From positions 1 through 64,000 of the forward strand of contig NZ_JABJVX010000003.1 in assembly GCF_013155465.1 (NCBI RefSeq): a DNA stretch of 64,000 nucleotides. The letters are read 5' to 3'. Positions 8,911-18,776 of the stretch are shown one piece after another. The notes under the pieces were generated by a model, which searched no databases, was not told the DNA's origin, and saw nothing but the letters and a program-made list of their open reading frames with translations. Origin of the DNA: Alterinioella nitratireducens (GTDB taxonomy: Bacteria > Pseudomonadota > Alphaproteobacteria > Rhodobacterales > Rhodobacteraceae). Positions within the stretch are counted from its first letter, which is position 1. Every line of letters begins with the position of its first letter. A program made the translations under genes and the position numbers.

Positions 8911-9538
8911 AGCCACCAGACGCAAACGCGGCACACGCGATGCCGAGGCCACGCGCGCCGCGATCCTTGATGCCGCGCGGGCCGAGTTCGCCGAAAGCGG
9001 CCTCGGCGGCGGGCGGATCGAGGCCATCGCCGAGCGTGCGGCCTGCAACAAGGCGATGCTCTACCATTATTTCGGCTCCAAGGATGCGCTTTTCACTGCG
9101 GTGCTGGAGCACAATTACGCCCTCATCCGCGCGGCGGAGGCGGAGCTTGATCTCGCCCGGCTCGACCCGCTGGACGCGATCCGGCGGTTCGTCGAGTTCT
9201 CGTTCGACTACGTCGCGACCAACCCCGAATTCATCAAGCTCCTGAACGAGGAGAACCTGCATCGCGGGCGCCACATCGACCCGGACCTTGCGCGGCAGTT
9301 GAACAGCCCCGTGGTCTCGGCGCTGTCCGAGGTTCTGGCCCGTGGCACCGCCAGCGGGGTGTTCCGGTCGGATGTCGACCCGCAGCACCTCTACATCACC
9401 ATCGCCTCGATCTGCTATTTCCCCGTGTCCAACCGCTACACGCTTTCCGCGATCTTCAAGCTTCAATCCGATGGCGACATGCTGGAGGATCGGCGACGGC
9501 AGGCGATTGACGTTATCTTCGGATATCTCCGACCGTGA
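8894..9538 (+). CDS. TetR/AcrR family transcriptional regulator
   Basis: About 214 residues. The N-terminal helix-turn-helix is clear: TRAAILDAARAEFAESGLG, then ERAACNKAMLYHYFGSKDALF, the standard TetR recognition segment. The C-terminal half is a TetR_C-type ligand domain. The start overlaps the preceding gene; GTG 8894 and GTG 8900 are both possible, and TTG 8867 is less likely. Placed within the operon, it may sense the imported compound and act at the inverted repeat near 1382-1393 (inference). Confidence 0.88.
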   Translation: MTVRIEATRRKRGTRDAEATRAAILDAARAEFAESGLGGGRIEAIAERAACNKAMLYHYFGSKDALFTAVLEHNYALIRAAEAELDLARLDPLDAIRRFVEFSFDYVATNPEFIKLLNEENLHRGRHIDPDLARQLNSPVVSALSEVLARGTASGVFRSDVDPQHLYITIASICYFPVSNRYTLSAIFKLQSDGDMLEDRRRQAIDVIFGYLRP

Positions 9539-9551
9539 GAAAGGACCGCCC

Positions 9552-10601
9552 TTGCTGATCTCCGACATCCCCCAGGACGTTCTTGCCCGGTTCCGCCGTG
9601 GCGGCGTCATCCCTGCCCATCCGTTGGCCCTGACGGCTGCGAGGGTGCTGGACGCGCGGCGGCAGCGCGCCCTGTCGCGCTATTACCTCGATGCAGGCGC
9701 GATCGGCCTGGCGGTCGGCGTCCACACGACCCAGTTCGCGATCCGCCAGCAGGGCCTCTATGCCCGTGTCCTGGAGCTTGCCGCCGAGGAAGCGGAGGCG
9801 CATGGATCGCGCCCGTTTCTCGTCGGCGGCGTCATGGGGCGCACCGACCAGGCCGTGGCCGAGGCCGAAACCGCACGGGCACTTGGCTATCACGCGGTGC
9901 TGCTCGGCCTTGCGGGGCTGAACGACGTCGCGGAAGACGCGCTTGTCGATCACTGCCGCGCCGTCGCGGCGACCATGCCGGTTTTCGGCTTCTACCTGCA
10001 ACCTGCCGTGGGCGGGCGTCGCCTGTCGCGGAATTTCTGGGAACACTTCGCCGCCATCGAGAACGTCGTGGCGATCAAGGCCGCGCCCTTCAACCGCTAT
10101 CACACGCTCGATGTCGTCCATGGCGTCGTGGCGGCAGGCGCCGAGGACCGGGTCACGCTCTATACCGGCAATGACGATCACATCGTGGCCGACCTTCTGA
10201 CCGAATTCCGCATCCCGCGCGACGGTGGTGCGGTCCCGGTCCGCTTCCGGGGCGGTCTTCTGGGCCACTGGTGCGTCTGGACACGCAAGGCCGTGGAACT
10301 GATGGAGGAGATCCGGGACAGGCCGGAAGCGCGGAGCGTGTCGGAGTGGCTGGCGATGGATGCGCTCACCACCGAGGCCAACGGCGTCCTCTTCGACGTA
10401 GAGAACGATTTCGCCGGGTGCATCGCCGCGCTGCATGAGGTGTTGCGGCGGCAGGGCCTTCTGGAGGGAACCTGGTGCCTGGATCCTGATGAGGCGATGG
10501 GGCCGGGGCAGGAGGCCCGCCTTGACCGCCTGCTCTCCGAGCATCCCGAGCTGACGGATGACGCCTTCGTGGCGGCAAATCTCGACCGCTGGCTTGGCTG
10601 A
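9552..10601 (+). CDS. Dihydrodipicolinate synthase/N-acetylneuraminate lyase family aldolase
   Basis: Class I Schiff-base lyase of the DapA superfamily, 349 residues. The Schiff-base Lys is in VVAIKAAPF and the catalytic Tyr in FGFYLQPA. Not the housekeeping DapA: the sequence is longer and diverged. Known homologues cleave 2-keto-3-deoxy acids to pyruvate plus an aldehyde. Probable start is TTG 9552, preceded by AAGGA about seven bases upstream; no ATG is well placed. It ends the catabolic operon and may carry out the carbon-splitting step after dehydration by the enolase-superfamily enzyme (inference). Confidence 0.82.
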   Translation: MLISDIPQDVLARFRRGGVIPAHPLALTAARVLDARRQRALSRYYLDAGAIGLAVGVHTTQFAIRQQGLYARVLELAAEEAEAHGSRPFLVGGVMGRTDQAVAEAETARALGYHAVLLGLAGLNDVAEDALVDHCRAVAATMPVFGFYLQPAVGGRRLSRNFWEHFAAIENVVAIKAAPFNRYHTLDVVHGVVAAGAEDRVTLYTGNDDHIVADLLTEFRIPRDGGAVPVRFRGGLLGHWCVWTRKAVELMEEIRDRPEARSVSEWLAMDALTTEANGVLFDVENDFAGCIAALHEVLRRQGLLEGTWCLDPDEAMGPGQEARLDRLLSEHPELTDDAFVAANLDRWLG

Positions 10602-10602
10602 A

Positions 10603-10672
10603 ACCGGCGCCGTTTTTCCCTTATTTTACACCGGCTTTTCGATTTTCCGAAATGCACCCAAGCGGCGCCGGT
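10603..10672. promoter_or_regulatory. Intergenic region with paired GGCGCC repeats upstream of hpsN
   Basis: ACCGGCGCCG (10603-10612) and CGGCGCCGGT (10663-10672) are exact inverted copies flanking an A/T-rich segment with T-runs. The first copy followed by five Ts could end transcription of the upstream operon; the pair could also be regulator half-sites. Undetermined. Confidence 0.35.
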
Positions 10673-10734
10673 ATCGCTTGCAAGCACGCGAGTCACCGCC
10701 TACCAAAACGCCAGATCAGGCCAAGGGGACGGTG

Positions 10735-12045
10735 ATGGGGCGCATCTATCTGAAACAGGCGACACACAGACCGGATACCGATGCGGGCGAGGTGCAGGAG
10801 ACCGTGCGCGCGATCCTGTCCGAGATCGAGGCGGGCGGTGATGGCGCGGCGCGGGATTATGCCGCCAAGTTCGACCGCTATGACGGGCCGATCCTGCTGA
10901 GCGAGGAGGACATCGCGGCGGCCTGCGCGCTGGTGCCGGAGCAACTGAAGGCTGATATCCGCTTTGCCCAAAATAACGTGCGCCGCTTTGCCGAGATGCA
11001 GAAGGCGTCGCTGACCGATTGCGAGATGGAGATCGTGCCGGGCCTGATGGCGGGGCAGAAGAGCATCCCCGTGCGGGCGGCGGGCTGCTACGTGCCGGGC
11101 GGGCGTTACAGCCATATCGCCAGCGCGATCATGACCGTGACCACCGCCAAGGTCGCGGGCTGCAACCACATCACCGCCTGCTCGCCGCCGCGCGCGGGCC
11201 AGGGCATCGCGCCCGCGATCATTTATGCCACCCATCTGGCGGGGGCCGACACGATCATGGCCATGGGCGGGGTGCAGGGCGTCGCGGCGATGGCCTTCGG
11301 CCTCTTCGGCCTGCCGCCCGCCAATATCCTCGTCGGTCCCGGCAACCAGTTCGTCGCCGAGGCCAAGCGCCACCTCTATGGCCGCGTCGGGATCGACATG
11401 ATCGCGGGCCCGACCGACAGCCTGATCCTGGCCGATGCCGAGGCCGACCCCATGATGGTCGCCGTCGATCTGGTGGGGCAGGCCGAGCATGGCTACAACT
11501 CGCCCGTCTGGCTGGTCACCGACAGTCGCGCCCTGGCCGAGGAGGTCATGGCGCTGGTCCCCGCCCTCATCGCCGACCTGCCCGAGATGAACCGCCAAAG
11601 CGCCGAGGCGGCCTGGCGCGATTATGGCGAGGTGATCTTGTGCGGCACCCGCGAGGAGATGGCCGCGACCTCGGACGATTACGCGCCCGAACACCTGACC
11701 GTGCAGGCCGAGGATCTGGATTGGTGGCGCGATCGCCTGTCCTGCTATGGCTCGCTTTTCCTGGGCGAGGAGACCACGGTGGCCTTCGGTGACAAGGCCA
11801 CGGGCACCAACCATGTGCTGCCGACCTCCGGGGCGGCGGCCTATACCGGCGGCCTCTCGGTGCATAAATACATGAAGATCGTCACCTGGCAGCGCGCCAC
11901 CCGCGACGGTGCCCGCCCCATCGCCGAGGCCACCGCCCGCATTTCCCGGCTGGAAGGCATGGAGGGCCACGCCCGCAGCGCCGATATCCGGCTTGCAAAA
12001 TACTTCCCCGGCGAAGAGTTTGACCTCAAGGCCCACCCCGCCTGA
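10735..12045 (+). CDS. hpsN: Sulfopropanediol 3-dehydrogenase (histidinol-dehydrogenase family)
   Basis: NAD-linked, Zn-dependent dehydrogenase expected to oxidise (R)-2,3-dihydroxypropane-1-sulfonate to sulfolactate in two steps. The histidinol-dehydrogenase fold is shown by [10 protein letters not shown], the Zn-site segment VGQAEHG, the active-site APEHL, the C-terminal metal segment [11 protein letters not shown] and the late His in EGMEGHARS. Length 436. Its N-terminus differs from biosynthetic HisD, and the gene sits 21 bases before comDE, not among his genes, which supports HpsN over HisD. ATG 10735 was chosen; GTG 10732 adjoins it. Assignment is from family recognition and context. 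Confidence 0.8.
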   Translation: MGRIYLKQATHRPDTDAGEVQETVRAILSEIEAGGDGAARDYAAKFDRYDGPILLSEEDIAAACALVPEQLKADIRFAQNNVRRFAEMQKASLTDCEMEIVPGLMAGQKSIPVRAAGCYVPGGRYSHIASAIMTVTTAKVAGCNHITACSPPRAGQGIAPAIIYATHLAGADTIMAMGGVQGVAAMAFGLFGLPPANILVGPGNQFVAEAKRHLYGRVGIDMIAGPTDSLILADAEADPMMVAVDLVGQAEHGYNSPVWLVTDSRALAEEVMALVPALIADLPEMNRQSAEAAWRDYGEVILCGTREEMAATSDDYAPEHLTVQAEDLDWWRDRLSCYGSLFLGEETTVAFGDKATGTNHVLPTSGAAAYTGGLSVHKYMKIVTWQRATRDGARPIAEATARISRLEGMEGHARSADIRLAKYFPGEEFDLKAHPA

Positions 12046-12066
12046 CAGCCCCCAAGAGGAAACCCG

Positions 12067-12564
12067 ATGAGTATCCACACAAGGATCGTCGACGATCTGA
12101 TCGCCAATGACATCTCCTTTGTCACCACCGTGCCCTGCAAGCAGCTGGCCGGCGTGATCGAGGAGGTCGAGGCCCGCCCCGAAATCGCCCATGTCCCCGC
12201 CAACAAGGAAGACGAGGGGATGGGGCTTTGTGCAGGCGCTTATATGGGCGGCAAGCGGCCCGCCATCATCATGCAGAACACCGCCATCGGCGTGACCATC
12301 AACACGCTGGTGACGCTGACCCAATTCTACCGGATGCCGCTGCCGATGCTGATCTCCTATCGCGGTGAGCTGCGCGAACCCGTGGCCTGCCAGGCGGAAA
12401 TGGCCGTCCATACCAAGGCGCTGCTCAACCAGCTTCACATCCCGACCTATCATTTCCACAAGGAAGACGATGTCGAGGAGTTGGACGCGATCCTGAAATA
12501 CACCTTCATGTGCTCGAAACCCGTGGCGATCCTGACCGATGCCACATTCTGGGGAGGATACTGA
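12067..12564 (+). CDS. comD: Sulfopyruvate decarboxylase alpha subunit
   Basis: TPP-enzyme pyrimidine-binding half, 165 residues. It converts sulfopyruvate to sulfoacetaldehyde together with ComE. Visible features are TTVPCKQLAGV at the N-terminus, the activating Glu in NKEDEGMGLCAG, and QNTAIGVTINTLVTL. Ribosome binding site AGAGGAAA precedes ATG 12067. Directly follows hpsN and precedes comE by one base, a standard two-gene arrangement. Phosphonopyruvate decarboxylase is a related alternative but is usually a single chain. Confidence 0.87.
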   Translation: MSIHTRIVDDLIANDISFVTTVPCKQLAGVIEEVEARPEIAHVPANKEDEGMGLCAGAYMGGKRPAIIMQNTAIGVTINTLVTLTQFYRMPLPMLISYRGELREPVACQAEMAVHTKALLNQLHIPTYHFHKEDDVEELDAILKYTFMCSKPVAILTDATFWGGY

Positions 12565-12565
12565 G

Positions 12566-13120
12566 ATGATCCGGTCCGACATCCTGCGCGACATCGCGCC
12601 CGTCATCCGTGACCAGCTGGTGATCTGCAATATCGGCCTGCCGAGCCAGGAATTGCACATGATCGACGACCAGCCGACGAATTTCTACATGCTCGGCACG
12701 ATGGGGCTGGCCTCCTCCATCGGGCTGGGGCTGGCGCTGGCGCAGGAGAAGACGGTGATCTCCATCGACGGCGATGGCTCGGTCCTGACCAATTTCGGCA
12801 CCCTGCCGACGATTGCCAATAACGTGGCCGACAACTTCATCCTGCTCATCATCGACAATGGCAGCTATGGCTCGACCGGCGATCAGCCGACCTATGCGGG
12901 GCGCAAGACCTCGCTGGCCGCTGTCGCCACCGCCTGCGGGTGCGAGACCGTGGCGGAATGTGCGGCCGAAGAGGTGAAAGCCACGCTGGAGGCCGCGATT
13001 GCGAGCGCCAAGATGACCGTGATCGTGGCGAAATGCGAGAGCGGCAATATCAAGGTGCCGGTGATCACCAAGGATCCGGTGAGCATCCGCGACCGCTTCA
13101 TGGAGGCCGTGCGCGGCTAA
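12566..13120 (+). CDS. comE: Sulfopyruvate decarboxylase beta subunit
   Basis: TPP-binding half of the decarboxylase, 184 residues. The thiamine-diphosphate motif runs from GDGSVLTNFG to the IIDNGSYGS segment (GDG followed about 30 residues later by Asn). Partner of ComD. With HpsN it gives two of the three steps from dihydroxypropanesulfonate to sulfoacetaldehyde; the sulfolactate dehydrogenase between them (SlcC/SlcD type) and the desulfonating Xsc are not in this window. Its stop codon overlaps the convergent hutC stop. Confidence 0.87.
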   Translation: MIRSDILRDIAPVIRDQLVICNIGLPSQELHMIDDQPTNFYMLGTMGLASSIGLGLALAQEKTVISIDGDGSVLTNFGTLPTIANNVADNFILLIIDNGSYGSTGDQPTYAGRKTSLAAVATACGCETVAECAAEEVKATLEAAIASAKMTVIVAKCESGNIKVPVITKDPVSIRDRFMEAVRG

Positions 13121-13812
13121 AGCCCGGTTCGCATCCGGTGGCCGGGTGCATAGAAAATTGCCACACGGGTGATGGTGCGGGCATGGTCCCAGGTCAGACG
13201 GTCCAGCACGAAGAGCGCGGAGCCCGTCGCGCAGCCCAATTCCGCCGCCTCCGGCGCGCGCGCATTGGTGGCGGAAAACCCGATCTCGCCATGGGTATAG
13301 GGCGCATGGGCCAGCAGCCATTCATTGGCACTGATCCGGGTAAAGGGTTCGTCCCGCGCCGCCGCAATGACGCCGGGATTGATCCAGCGATCCTCCAACG
13401 CGTAAGGCGCGTCACCCGCCAGATGCAGCGCCCGGATATGCAAAAGCGGCGTGTCCCCGGTCTGCATCGCGGTGGCGATGTCGTCGGGTGGAAGGGCCTC
13501 GGTGCGGGCAAGGCGCCGATAGCCATACTCCTTGCCGCGCGCCTCGACCTCCAGCCGCAGCACCGGGATATCCAGCGTCGCCTTGGCCACGGGCTGCAAC
13601 GCCACGCGGGTGCCGGCCTTGCGGCGGCGATCCAGCAATCCGGCCTCGGCCAATGTGCGCAGGGCGCGGTTGACGGTGGCCCGCGCCACGCCAAATTCGG
13701 CGGCCAGATCGGCCTCGTTCGGAATGAGCGCGCCGGGGGGCCAGTCGCGGGCGTGGATGCGGCGGCGGACCTCCTCCATCACGCCCTGCCAGGTTCGGAT
13801 CGCCTCGGTCAT
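13117..13812 (-). CDS. hutC: Histidine utilisation repressor, GntR/HutC family
   Basis: GntR-type regulator of 231 residues. The N-terminal winged helix-turn-helix reads LIPNEADLAAEFGVARATVNRAL, and the C-terminal UTRA effector domain carries the usual YALEDRWINP block. HutC repressors respond to urocanate. Overlaps hutF by four bases, so the two form one minus-strand operon facing away from hutIHGU. The likely operator is the palindrome at 15196-15215 in the divergent promoter region. Confidence 0.9.
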   Translation of the reverse strand: MTEAIRTWQGVMEEVRRRIHARDWPPGALIPNEADLAAEFGVARATVNRALRTLAEAGLLDRRRKAGTRVALQPVAKATLDIPVLRLEVEARGKEYGYRRLARTEALPPDDIATAMQTGDTPLLHIRALHLAGDAPYALEDRWINPGVIAAARDEPFTRISANEWLLAHAPYTHGEIGFSATNARAPEAAELGCATGSALFVLDRLTWDHARTITRVAIFYAPGHRMRTGL

Positions 13813-15176
13813 AGCGCGTCCTTCAGATCGGCCAGCGTGCGGCGATAGGCGGCGGTGATCGCTTCGCGCGCGACATGGCGGCCCGCTTGCACCCGATGCC
13901 GCCCGGCGGCCCAGACATCTGTGACCAGCCGGTCATCGCCCGCGAAGATCCACGCATCCAGCGCGGTATCGCCCGCGCGCCCCACCAGATGGATCGAGCC
14001 TGCATCCAGCGCCACCATATCCGCCCATCTGCCTTTTTCCAGCGCCCCGGTCTCGCGTCCCGCCGCCTGCGCGCCGCCCGCCAGCATGGTGTCGTATAGC
14101 CGCCGCCCGGTGGACTTCTCCGCCGTCGCCAGCGCCGCCCGGCTGTGATCGCGCAGGCGTTGGCTATAATCCAACGTGCGCAGCTCCTCGGCCAATGCGA
14201 TGCGGATATTGCTGTCCGATCCGATGGCGATGCGCCCGCCATGACCCAACCAGCGCACCCCGTCGAAGATGCCATCGCCAAGGCTGCTTTCCGTGATCGG
14301 ACAGAGCCCCGCAACCGCGCCGGTTTCCGCCAGCCCTTGCGTCTCCTGCGGCTCCATCTGGGTGCAGTGAATGAGGCACCAGCGGCCGTCGAGACCCATA
14401 TGCTCCAGCGCCCATTCAACCGGCCGCGCGCCCCAATGGGCCTCGACCTCCTCGACCTCGGGGATCTGTTCGGCCAGGTGCATATGGATGGGGCCGGTGG
14501 CATAGCGCGCGCCATAGCTTTTCAGATCGTCCACCCCGACCGCGCGCAGCGAATGTGGCGCGACGCCGTGCGTGGTATCGGCGGGCAGGGGGGCCAGCGC
14601 CTCCACCGCGCCCGCGTGCAGCCGGTCGAACCGCTCCCGGTCATTGCCAAAGCGGATCTGGCCGGGGCCCAGGTCGCGCCCGTCGCAGCCGCCGAACTGG
14701 TAATGCACCGGCAAGAGGCACAGGCCAATTCCGGTCTGATCCGCCGCCGCCGCGATGCGCCTCGACATCTCCGCCAGATCGTCGTAAGGCACCCCGCCGG
14801 GCTGGTGATGCAGGTAATGGAACTCGGCGTTGGTGGCGTAGCCCGCCTCCAGCATCTCCATCTGCACGAAGGCGGCGATGGCCTGCACATGATCCGGCGT
14901 CAGCCGGTCGAGAAAGCGGAACATGAGCTGCCGCCAGGTCCAGAAACTGTCGCGCGGATCGGGGCCGCGCCGTTCGGTCAACCCGGCCATGGCGCGCTGG
15001 AAAGCGTGGGAATGGACGTTGACGGGGGCGGGCAGCAGCAGGCCCGTGCGCTTGGCGCCCCCCGCATCCGCCCCGATCCCGACGCCCGCGATCCGCCCGT
15101 CCTCCGCGACTGAAACCCGGACCTCTTCGGCCCATCCTTCCGGCAACAATGCGCGCTCGGCCCAGATATCCTGCAT
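13809..15176 (-). CDS. hutF: Formimidoylglutamate deiminase
   Basis: Amidohydrolase-superfamily enzyme converting N-formimino-L-glutamate to N-formyl-L-glutamate and ammonia, 455 residues. Metal ligands visible: HSH in NVHSHAFQRAM, His in IHMHLAEQ, and later SDSN (IAIGSDSNIRI). Its presence with hutG shows the two-step branch of histidine degradation rather than single-step HutE. Divergently transcribed from hutI. The start lies about 20 bases from the palindromic operator. Confidence 0.93.
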   Translation of the reverse strand: MQDIWAERALLPEGWAEEVRVSVAEDGRIAGVGIGADAGGAKRTGLLLPAPVNVHSHAFQRAMAGLTERRGPDPRDSFWTWRQLMFRFLDRLTPDHVQAIAAFVQMEMLEAGYATNAEFHYLHHQPGGVPYDDLAEMSRRIAAAADQTGIGLCLLPVHYQFGGCDGRDLGPGQIRFGNDRERFDRLHAGAVEALAPLPADTTHGVAPHSLRAVGVDDLKSYGARYATGPIHMHLAEQIPEVEEVEAHWGARPVEWALEHMGLDGRWCLIHCTQMEPQETQGLAETGAVAGLCPITESSLGDGIFDGVRWLGHGGRIAIGSDSNIRIALAEELRTLDYSQRLRDHSRAALATAEKSTGRRLYDTMLAGGAQAAGRETGALEKGRWADMVALDAGSIHLVGRAGDTALDAWIFAGDDRLVTDVWAAGRHRVQAGRHVAREAITAAYRRTLADLKDAL

Positions 15177-15195
15177 GTCGTCTCACCTTGACTCA

Positions 15196-15215
15196 TATTA
15201 TGTGCAGACATAATA
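15196..15215. promoter_or_regulatory. Palindromic candidate HutC operator
   Basis: TATTATGT-GCAG-ACATAATA is a perfect 8-bp inverted repeat with a 4-nt centre, the only A/T-rich symmetric element in the 74-base gap between divergent hutF and hutI. Position and symmetry fit a dimeric GntR/HutC repressor controlling both directions. Not tested. Confidence 0.6.
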
Positions 15216-15250
15216 ACGGGGAAACCGCATGATACAAGTGAGTCGAGCCC

Positions 15251-16444
15251 ATGATCCTGACCAATGCGACGATTGCGACCCTCGCTGACAACGCCAGTTT
15301 CGGCGTGATCGAGGATGGGGCGATTGTGCTGGAAGGCGCGCGCGTCGCCTGGGTGGGCAAGGCCAGTGGGATTCCGCCTGAACATGCCCGGCAAGTGGAG
15401 ACCGATCTTGGCGGGCGGCTGGTCACGCCGGGGCTGATTGATTGCCACACCCATGTCGTCTTCGGCGGCAACCGCGCGGCGGAGTTCGAGCTGCGCCTGA
15501 ACGGGGCCAGCTACGAGGAGGTCGCCAAGGCGGGCGGCGGGATCGTCTCGACCGTGAAAGCCACGCGCGCGGCATCCGAGGAGGCGCTGCTGGCCGATGC
15601 CCTGCGCCGGGTCGAGACGCTGATCGGCGAGGGCGTCACGCTGATCGAGGTGAAATCGGGCTACGGTCTGGATATCGAGACCGAGCTGAAAATGCTGCGT
15701 GTCGCCCGCGCGATCGGTGACGCGCGACCTGTCGAGGTGCGCACCAGCTTCCTCGGCGCCCATGCCACGCCCGCCGATTACAAGGGCCGTGACGACGCCT
15801 ATATCGACGAGGTCGCCATCCCCGCACTGCGCGCCGCGCATGGGGCCGGTCTGGTCGACGCCGTGGATGGATTCTGTGAAGGAATTGCATTCAATACAAA
15901 GCAGATAGAGCGCGTATTTAAGGTTTCACATGAACTTGGGTTGCCTGTGAAGCTCCATGCCGAGCAGCTTTCGAATATCGGCGGCACGGCGCTGGCCGCG
16001 AAATACGGCGCGCTCTCGGCCGATCATGTCGAATACGCGACCGAAGAGGACGCCAAGGCGCTGGCGGCCTCCGGCACCGTCGCCACGATCCTGCCCGGTG
16101 CCTTCTACACCATCCGCGAGACGCAGGCCCCGCCGATCCAGGCCTTCCGCGATCACGGCGTGCCGATAGCGCTGGCCACCGATTGCAACCCCGGCTCATC
16201 GCCGCTGACCTCGCTGCTCCTGACCATGAACATGGGCTGCACGCTGTTCCGCATGACACCGCTGGAGGCGCTGCTTGGCGTCACCGCCCATGCCGCCCGC
16301 GCCCTGGGCTGCACGGATCGGGGCCGTATCGTGCCCGGACACCGCGCCGATCTGGCGGTCTGGGATGTCGAGACGCCCGCCGAACTGGCCTATCGCATCG
16401 GCTTCAACCCGCTGCATAAACGCATTTTCGGAGGTCAGCTATGA
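15251..16444 (+). CDS. hutI: Imidazolonepropionase
   Basis: Hydrolyses 4-imidazolone-5-propionate to N-formiminoglutamate. Metal-dependent amidohydrolase of 397 residues with HTH in [13 protein letters not shown], His in [11 protein letters not shown] and Asp in [11 protein letters not shown]. First gene of the plus-strand hut operon; its stop overlaps the hutH start. Bases 15871-15950 inside the gene have noticeably AT-richer codon choice than the rest, without disturbing the frame. Confidence 0.95.
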   Translation: MILTNATIATLADNASFGVIEDGAIVLEGARVAWVGKASGIPPEHARQVETDLGGRLVTPGLIDCHTHVVFGGNRAAEFELRLNGASYEEVAKAGGGIVSTVKATRAASEEALLADALRRVETLIGEGVTLIEVKSGYGLDIETELKMLRVARAIGDARPVEVRTSFLGAHATPADYKGRDDAYIDEVAIPALRAAHGAGLVDAVDGFCEGIAFNTKQIERVFKVSHELGLPVKLHAEQLSNIGGTALAAKYGALSADHVEYATEEDAKALAASGTVATILPGAFYTIRETQAPPIQAFRDHGVPIALATDCNPGSSPLTSLLLTMNMGCTLFRMTPLEALLGVTAHAARALGCTDRGRIVPGHRADLAVWDVETPAELAYRIGFNPLHKRIFGGQL

Positions 16445-17979
16445 TCCGCCTGGCCCCCGGCGCCGCGACGCTGGCCGAGCTGCACGAAATCTGGGCCGGT
16501 GAGGCCCCCGTCGAACTGGACCCCGCCGCGCAGGGTGGAGTCGAGGCCGCCGCCGCGCTGGTTGCCAAGGCCGCCGCGGGGGATGACGCGGTCTATGGCG
16601 TCAATACCGGCTTCGGCAAGCTCGCCAGCGTCAAGATCGCCGCCAGGGACACCGCGACGCTGCAAAGGAACCTCATCCTCAGCCATTGCTGTGGCGTGGG
16701 CGAGGTTCTGGACACCCCCACGACCCGGCTGATGATGGCGCTGAAACTGCTGTCGCTCGGGCGCGGCGCTTCGGGCTGCGCCTGGGAAACGATTGAGATC
16801 ATTCAAGAAATGCTGGCCAAGGGCGTCACCCCTGTGATCCCCGCGCAAGGGTCCGTGGGCGCGTCGGGCGATCTTGCACCGCTGGCGCATATGGCCGCGA
16901 CGATGATCGGCGCGGGCGAGGCGATGTTTCAGGGCAAAAGGATGGCAAGTGCCGAGGCGCTGGAGAAGGCCGGTCTTGCCCCCATCACGCTCGGCCCCAA
17001 GGAGGGGCTGGCGCTGATCAACGGCACGCAGTTTTCCACCGCCTGCGCGCTGGTGGGCCTCTGGGGCGCGTTCCGCAATGCCGCCAACTCCGTGCTGACC
17101 TGCGCGCTCTCGACCGACGCGATCATGGGCTCCACCGCGCCTCTGCAGGACGCCATCCACACGCTGCGCGGCCACAAGGGCCAGATCGAGGTGGCGCGGG
17201 CGCAGCGGGCCTTGATGGAGGGCAGCGAGATCCGCGAGAGCCACCGCGAGGGCGATACCCGCGTGCAGGATCCCTATTGCATCCGCTGCCAGCCGCAGGT
17301 GACGGGGGCCGCGATGGACCTGCTGCACCATGCCGCGCGCACGCTGGAGGTGGAGGCCAACGCGGTCACGGATAACCCCCTGGTGCTGGTCGAGGAGGGG
17401 TTGATCGTCTCGGGCGGCAATTTCCACGCCGAGCCCGTGGGCTTCGCCGCCGACCAGATCGCCGTTGCCATATCCGAGATCGGCGCGATTGCGCAGCGCC
17501 GGGTGGCGCTGATGGTCGACCCCAACCTCAGTTTCGACCTGCCGCCCTTCCTGACGCCCGACCCCGGACTGAACTCGGGGCTGATGATTGCGGAAGTGAC
17601 AACTGCGGCCTTGATGAGCGAAAACAAACACTTGGCCAACCCTTGCACGACAGATTCCACGCCGACCTCGGCCAACCAGGAGGATCACGTGTCGATGGCC
17701 GCCCATGCCGCGCGCAGGCTTGGCCGGATGAACACGAACCTCTCGGTGATCCTGGGGGTGGAGGCCATTTGCGGCGCGCAGGGCATCGCCTTTCGCGCGC
17801 CGCTCAAGACCTCCGCGCCGCTGACCTCGGCCATTGCGAAACTGCGCGAGGCGGTGCCGGAACTGGGCGAGGATCGTTACATGGCCCCGCTGATCACGGC
17901 GGCGGCGGAGATGGTCGAAACCGGCGCGCTGATCGGCGCGGTGGACCTGTCGGCCTACGTTTTGGGGCGCGCGGAATGA
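16441..17979 (+). CDS. hutH: Histidine ammonia-lyase
   Basis: Deaminates L-histidine to urocanate, the entry step. The MIO-forming Ala-Ser-Gly is in [15 protein letters not shown], and the family segments [11 protein letters not shown] and [14 protein letters not shown] are present. 512 residues, full length. Start overlaps hutI stop; stop overlaps hutG start. Confidence 0.97.
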   Translation: MIRLAPGAATLAELHEIWAGEAPVELDPAAQGGVEAAAALVAKAAAGDDAVYGVNTGFGKLASVKIAARDTATLQRNLILSHCCGVGEVLDTPTTRLMMALKLLSLGRGASGCAWETIEIIQEMLAKGVTPVIPAQGSVGASGDLAPLAHMAATMIGAGEAMFQGKRMASAEALEKAGLAPITLGPKEGLALINGTQFSTACALVGLWGAFRNAANSVLTCALSTDAIMGSTAPLQDAIHTLRGHKGQIEVARAQRALMEGSEIRESHREGDTRVQDPYCIRCQPQVTGAAMDLLHHAARTLEVEANAVTDNPLVLVEEGLIVSGGNFHAEPVGFAADQIAVAISEIGAIAQRRVALMVDPNLSFDLPPFLTPDPGLNSGLMIAEVTTAALMSENKHLANPCTTDSTPTSANQEDHVSMAAHAARRLGRMNTNLSVILGVEAICGAQGIAFRAPLKTSAPLTSAIAKLREAVPELGEDRYMAPLITAAAEMVETGALIGAVDLSAYVLGRAE

Positions 17980-18776
17980 CCCCGGTCGAGGTGAGCCGTG
18001 GCGACAGCCCCATCGTCCTGGGCCTGCCCCATACCGGGACAGACGTGCCGGGGGACGTGGCCGAAAAACTCAACGATACCGGTCGGTTGCTGGCCGACAC
18101 TGATTGGCATATCGACAGGCTCTATGACGGGCTTCTGCCCGGCGCGACCACCGTGCGCGCCACGTTCCACCGCTATGTCATCGACGCCAACCGCGACCCC
18201 GAGGGGGTCAGCCTTTATCCCGGTCAGAACACCACGGGCCTCGTGCCGCTGACCGATTTCGACGGGCGCGAGATCTGGGATGACCCCCCCGATGACACCG
18301 AGGTCGCGGTGCGGCGCGCGGCGTTTCACACGCCCTATCACACCGCGCTTCGGGCCGAGCTTGACCGGGTGCGCGACCTCCACGGGGTGGCGATCCTCTA
18401 TGATTGCCACTCGATCCGTAGCCATATCCCGTTCCTCTTCGAGGGCCGTCTGCCGGATTTCAATATTGGCACGAATAACGGCGCGACCTGTGCTTCAAGT
18501 GTTGAGAGAATAGTGCATGATTTATGCGCTAAAACAAATGACTACACATCGACGTTAAACGGACGCTTCAAAGGGGGCTGGACCACGCGCCACTATGGGC
18601 GGCCTGCCGAAAACCTCCACGCGATCCAGATGGAACTGGCCCAATCCACCTACTTGGAGGCGGAGGCCCCGCCCTGGACCTATTCCCCGGAGAAGGCCGC
18701 CCGCCTGCGTGAGACGCTCACCCAAATCCTGACCGACCTGGCCGTTCTGGCCCCAAGCCTCAAAGGTGCCTCATGA
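17976..18776 (+). CDS. hutG: N-formylglutamate deformylase
   Basis: Zn-dependent amidohydrolase releasing formate and L-glutamate from N-formylglutamate, the product of HutF. 266 residues. Conserved features: [11 protein letters not shown] near the N-terminus, [14 protein letters not shown] with the metal-binding His, and [14 protein letters not shown]. The segment around 18490-18550 uses AT-rich codons unlike its neighbours, but the reading frame is intact. Translationally coupled on both sides. Confidence 0.93.
   Translation: MTPVEVSRGDSPIVLGLPHTGTDVPGDVAEKLNDTGRLLADTDWHIDRLYDGLLPGATTVRATFHRYVIDANRDPEGVSLYPGQNTTGLVPLTDFDGREIWDDPPDDTEVAVRRAAFHTPYHTALRAELDRVRDLHGVAILYDCHSIRSHIPFLFEGRLPDFNIGTNNGATCASSVERIVHDLCAKTNDYTSTLNGRFKGGWTTRHYGRPAENLHAIQMELAQSTYLEAEAPPWTYSPEKAARLRETLTQILTDLAVLAPSLKGAS

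Noticed and set aside
10735-12045. Biosynthetic histidinol dehydrogenase (hisD)
   Set aside because: Zn-site motifs fit the superfamily, but the N-terminus differs from HisD, no other his genes are present, and comDE follow directly; HpsN is the better call.
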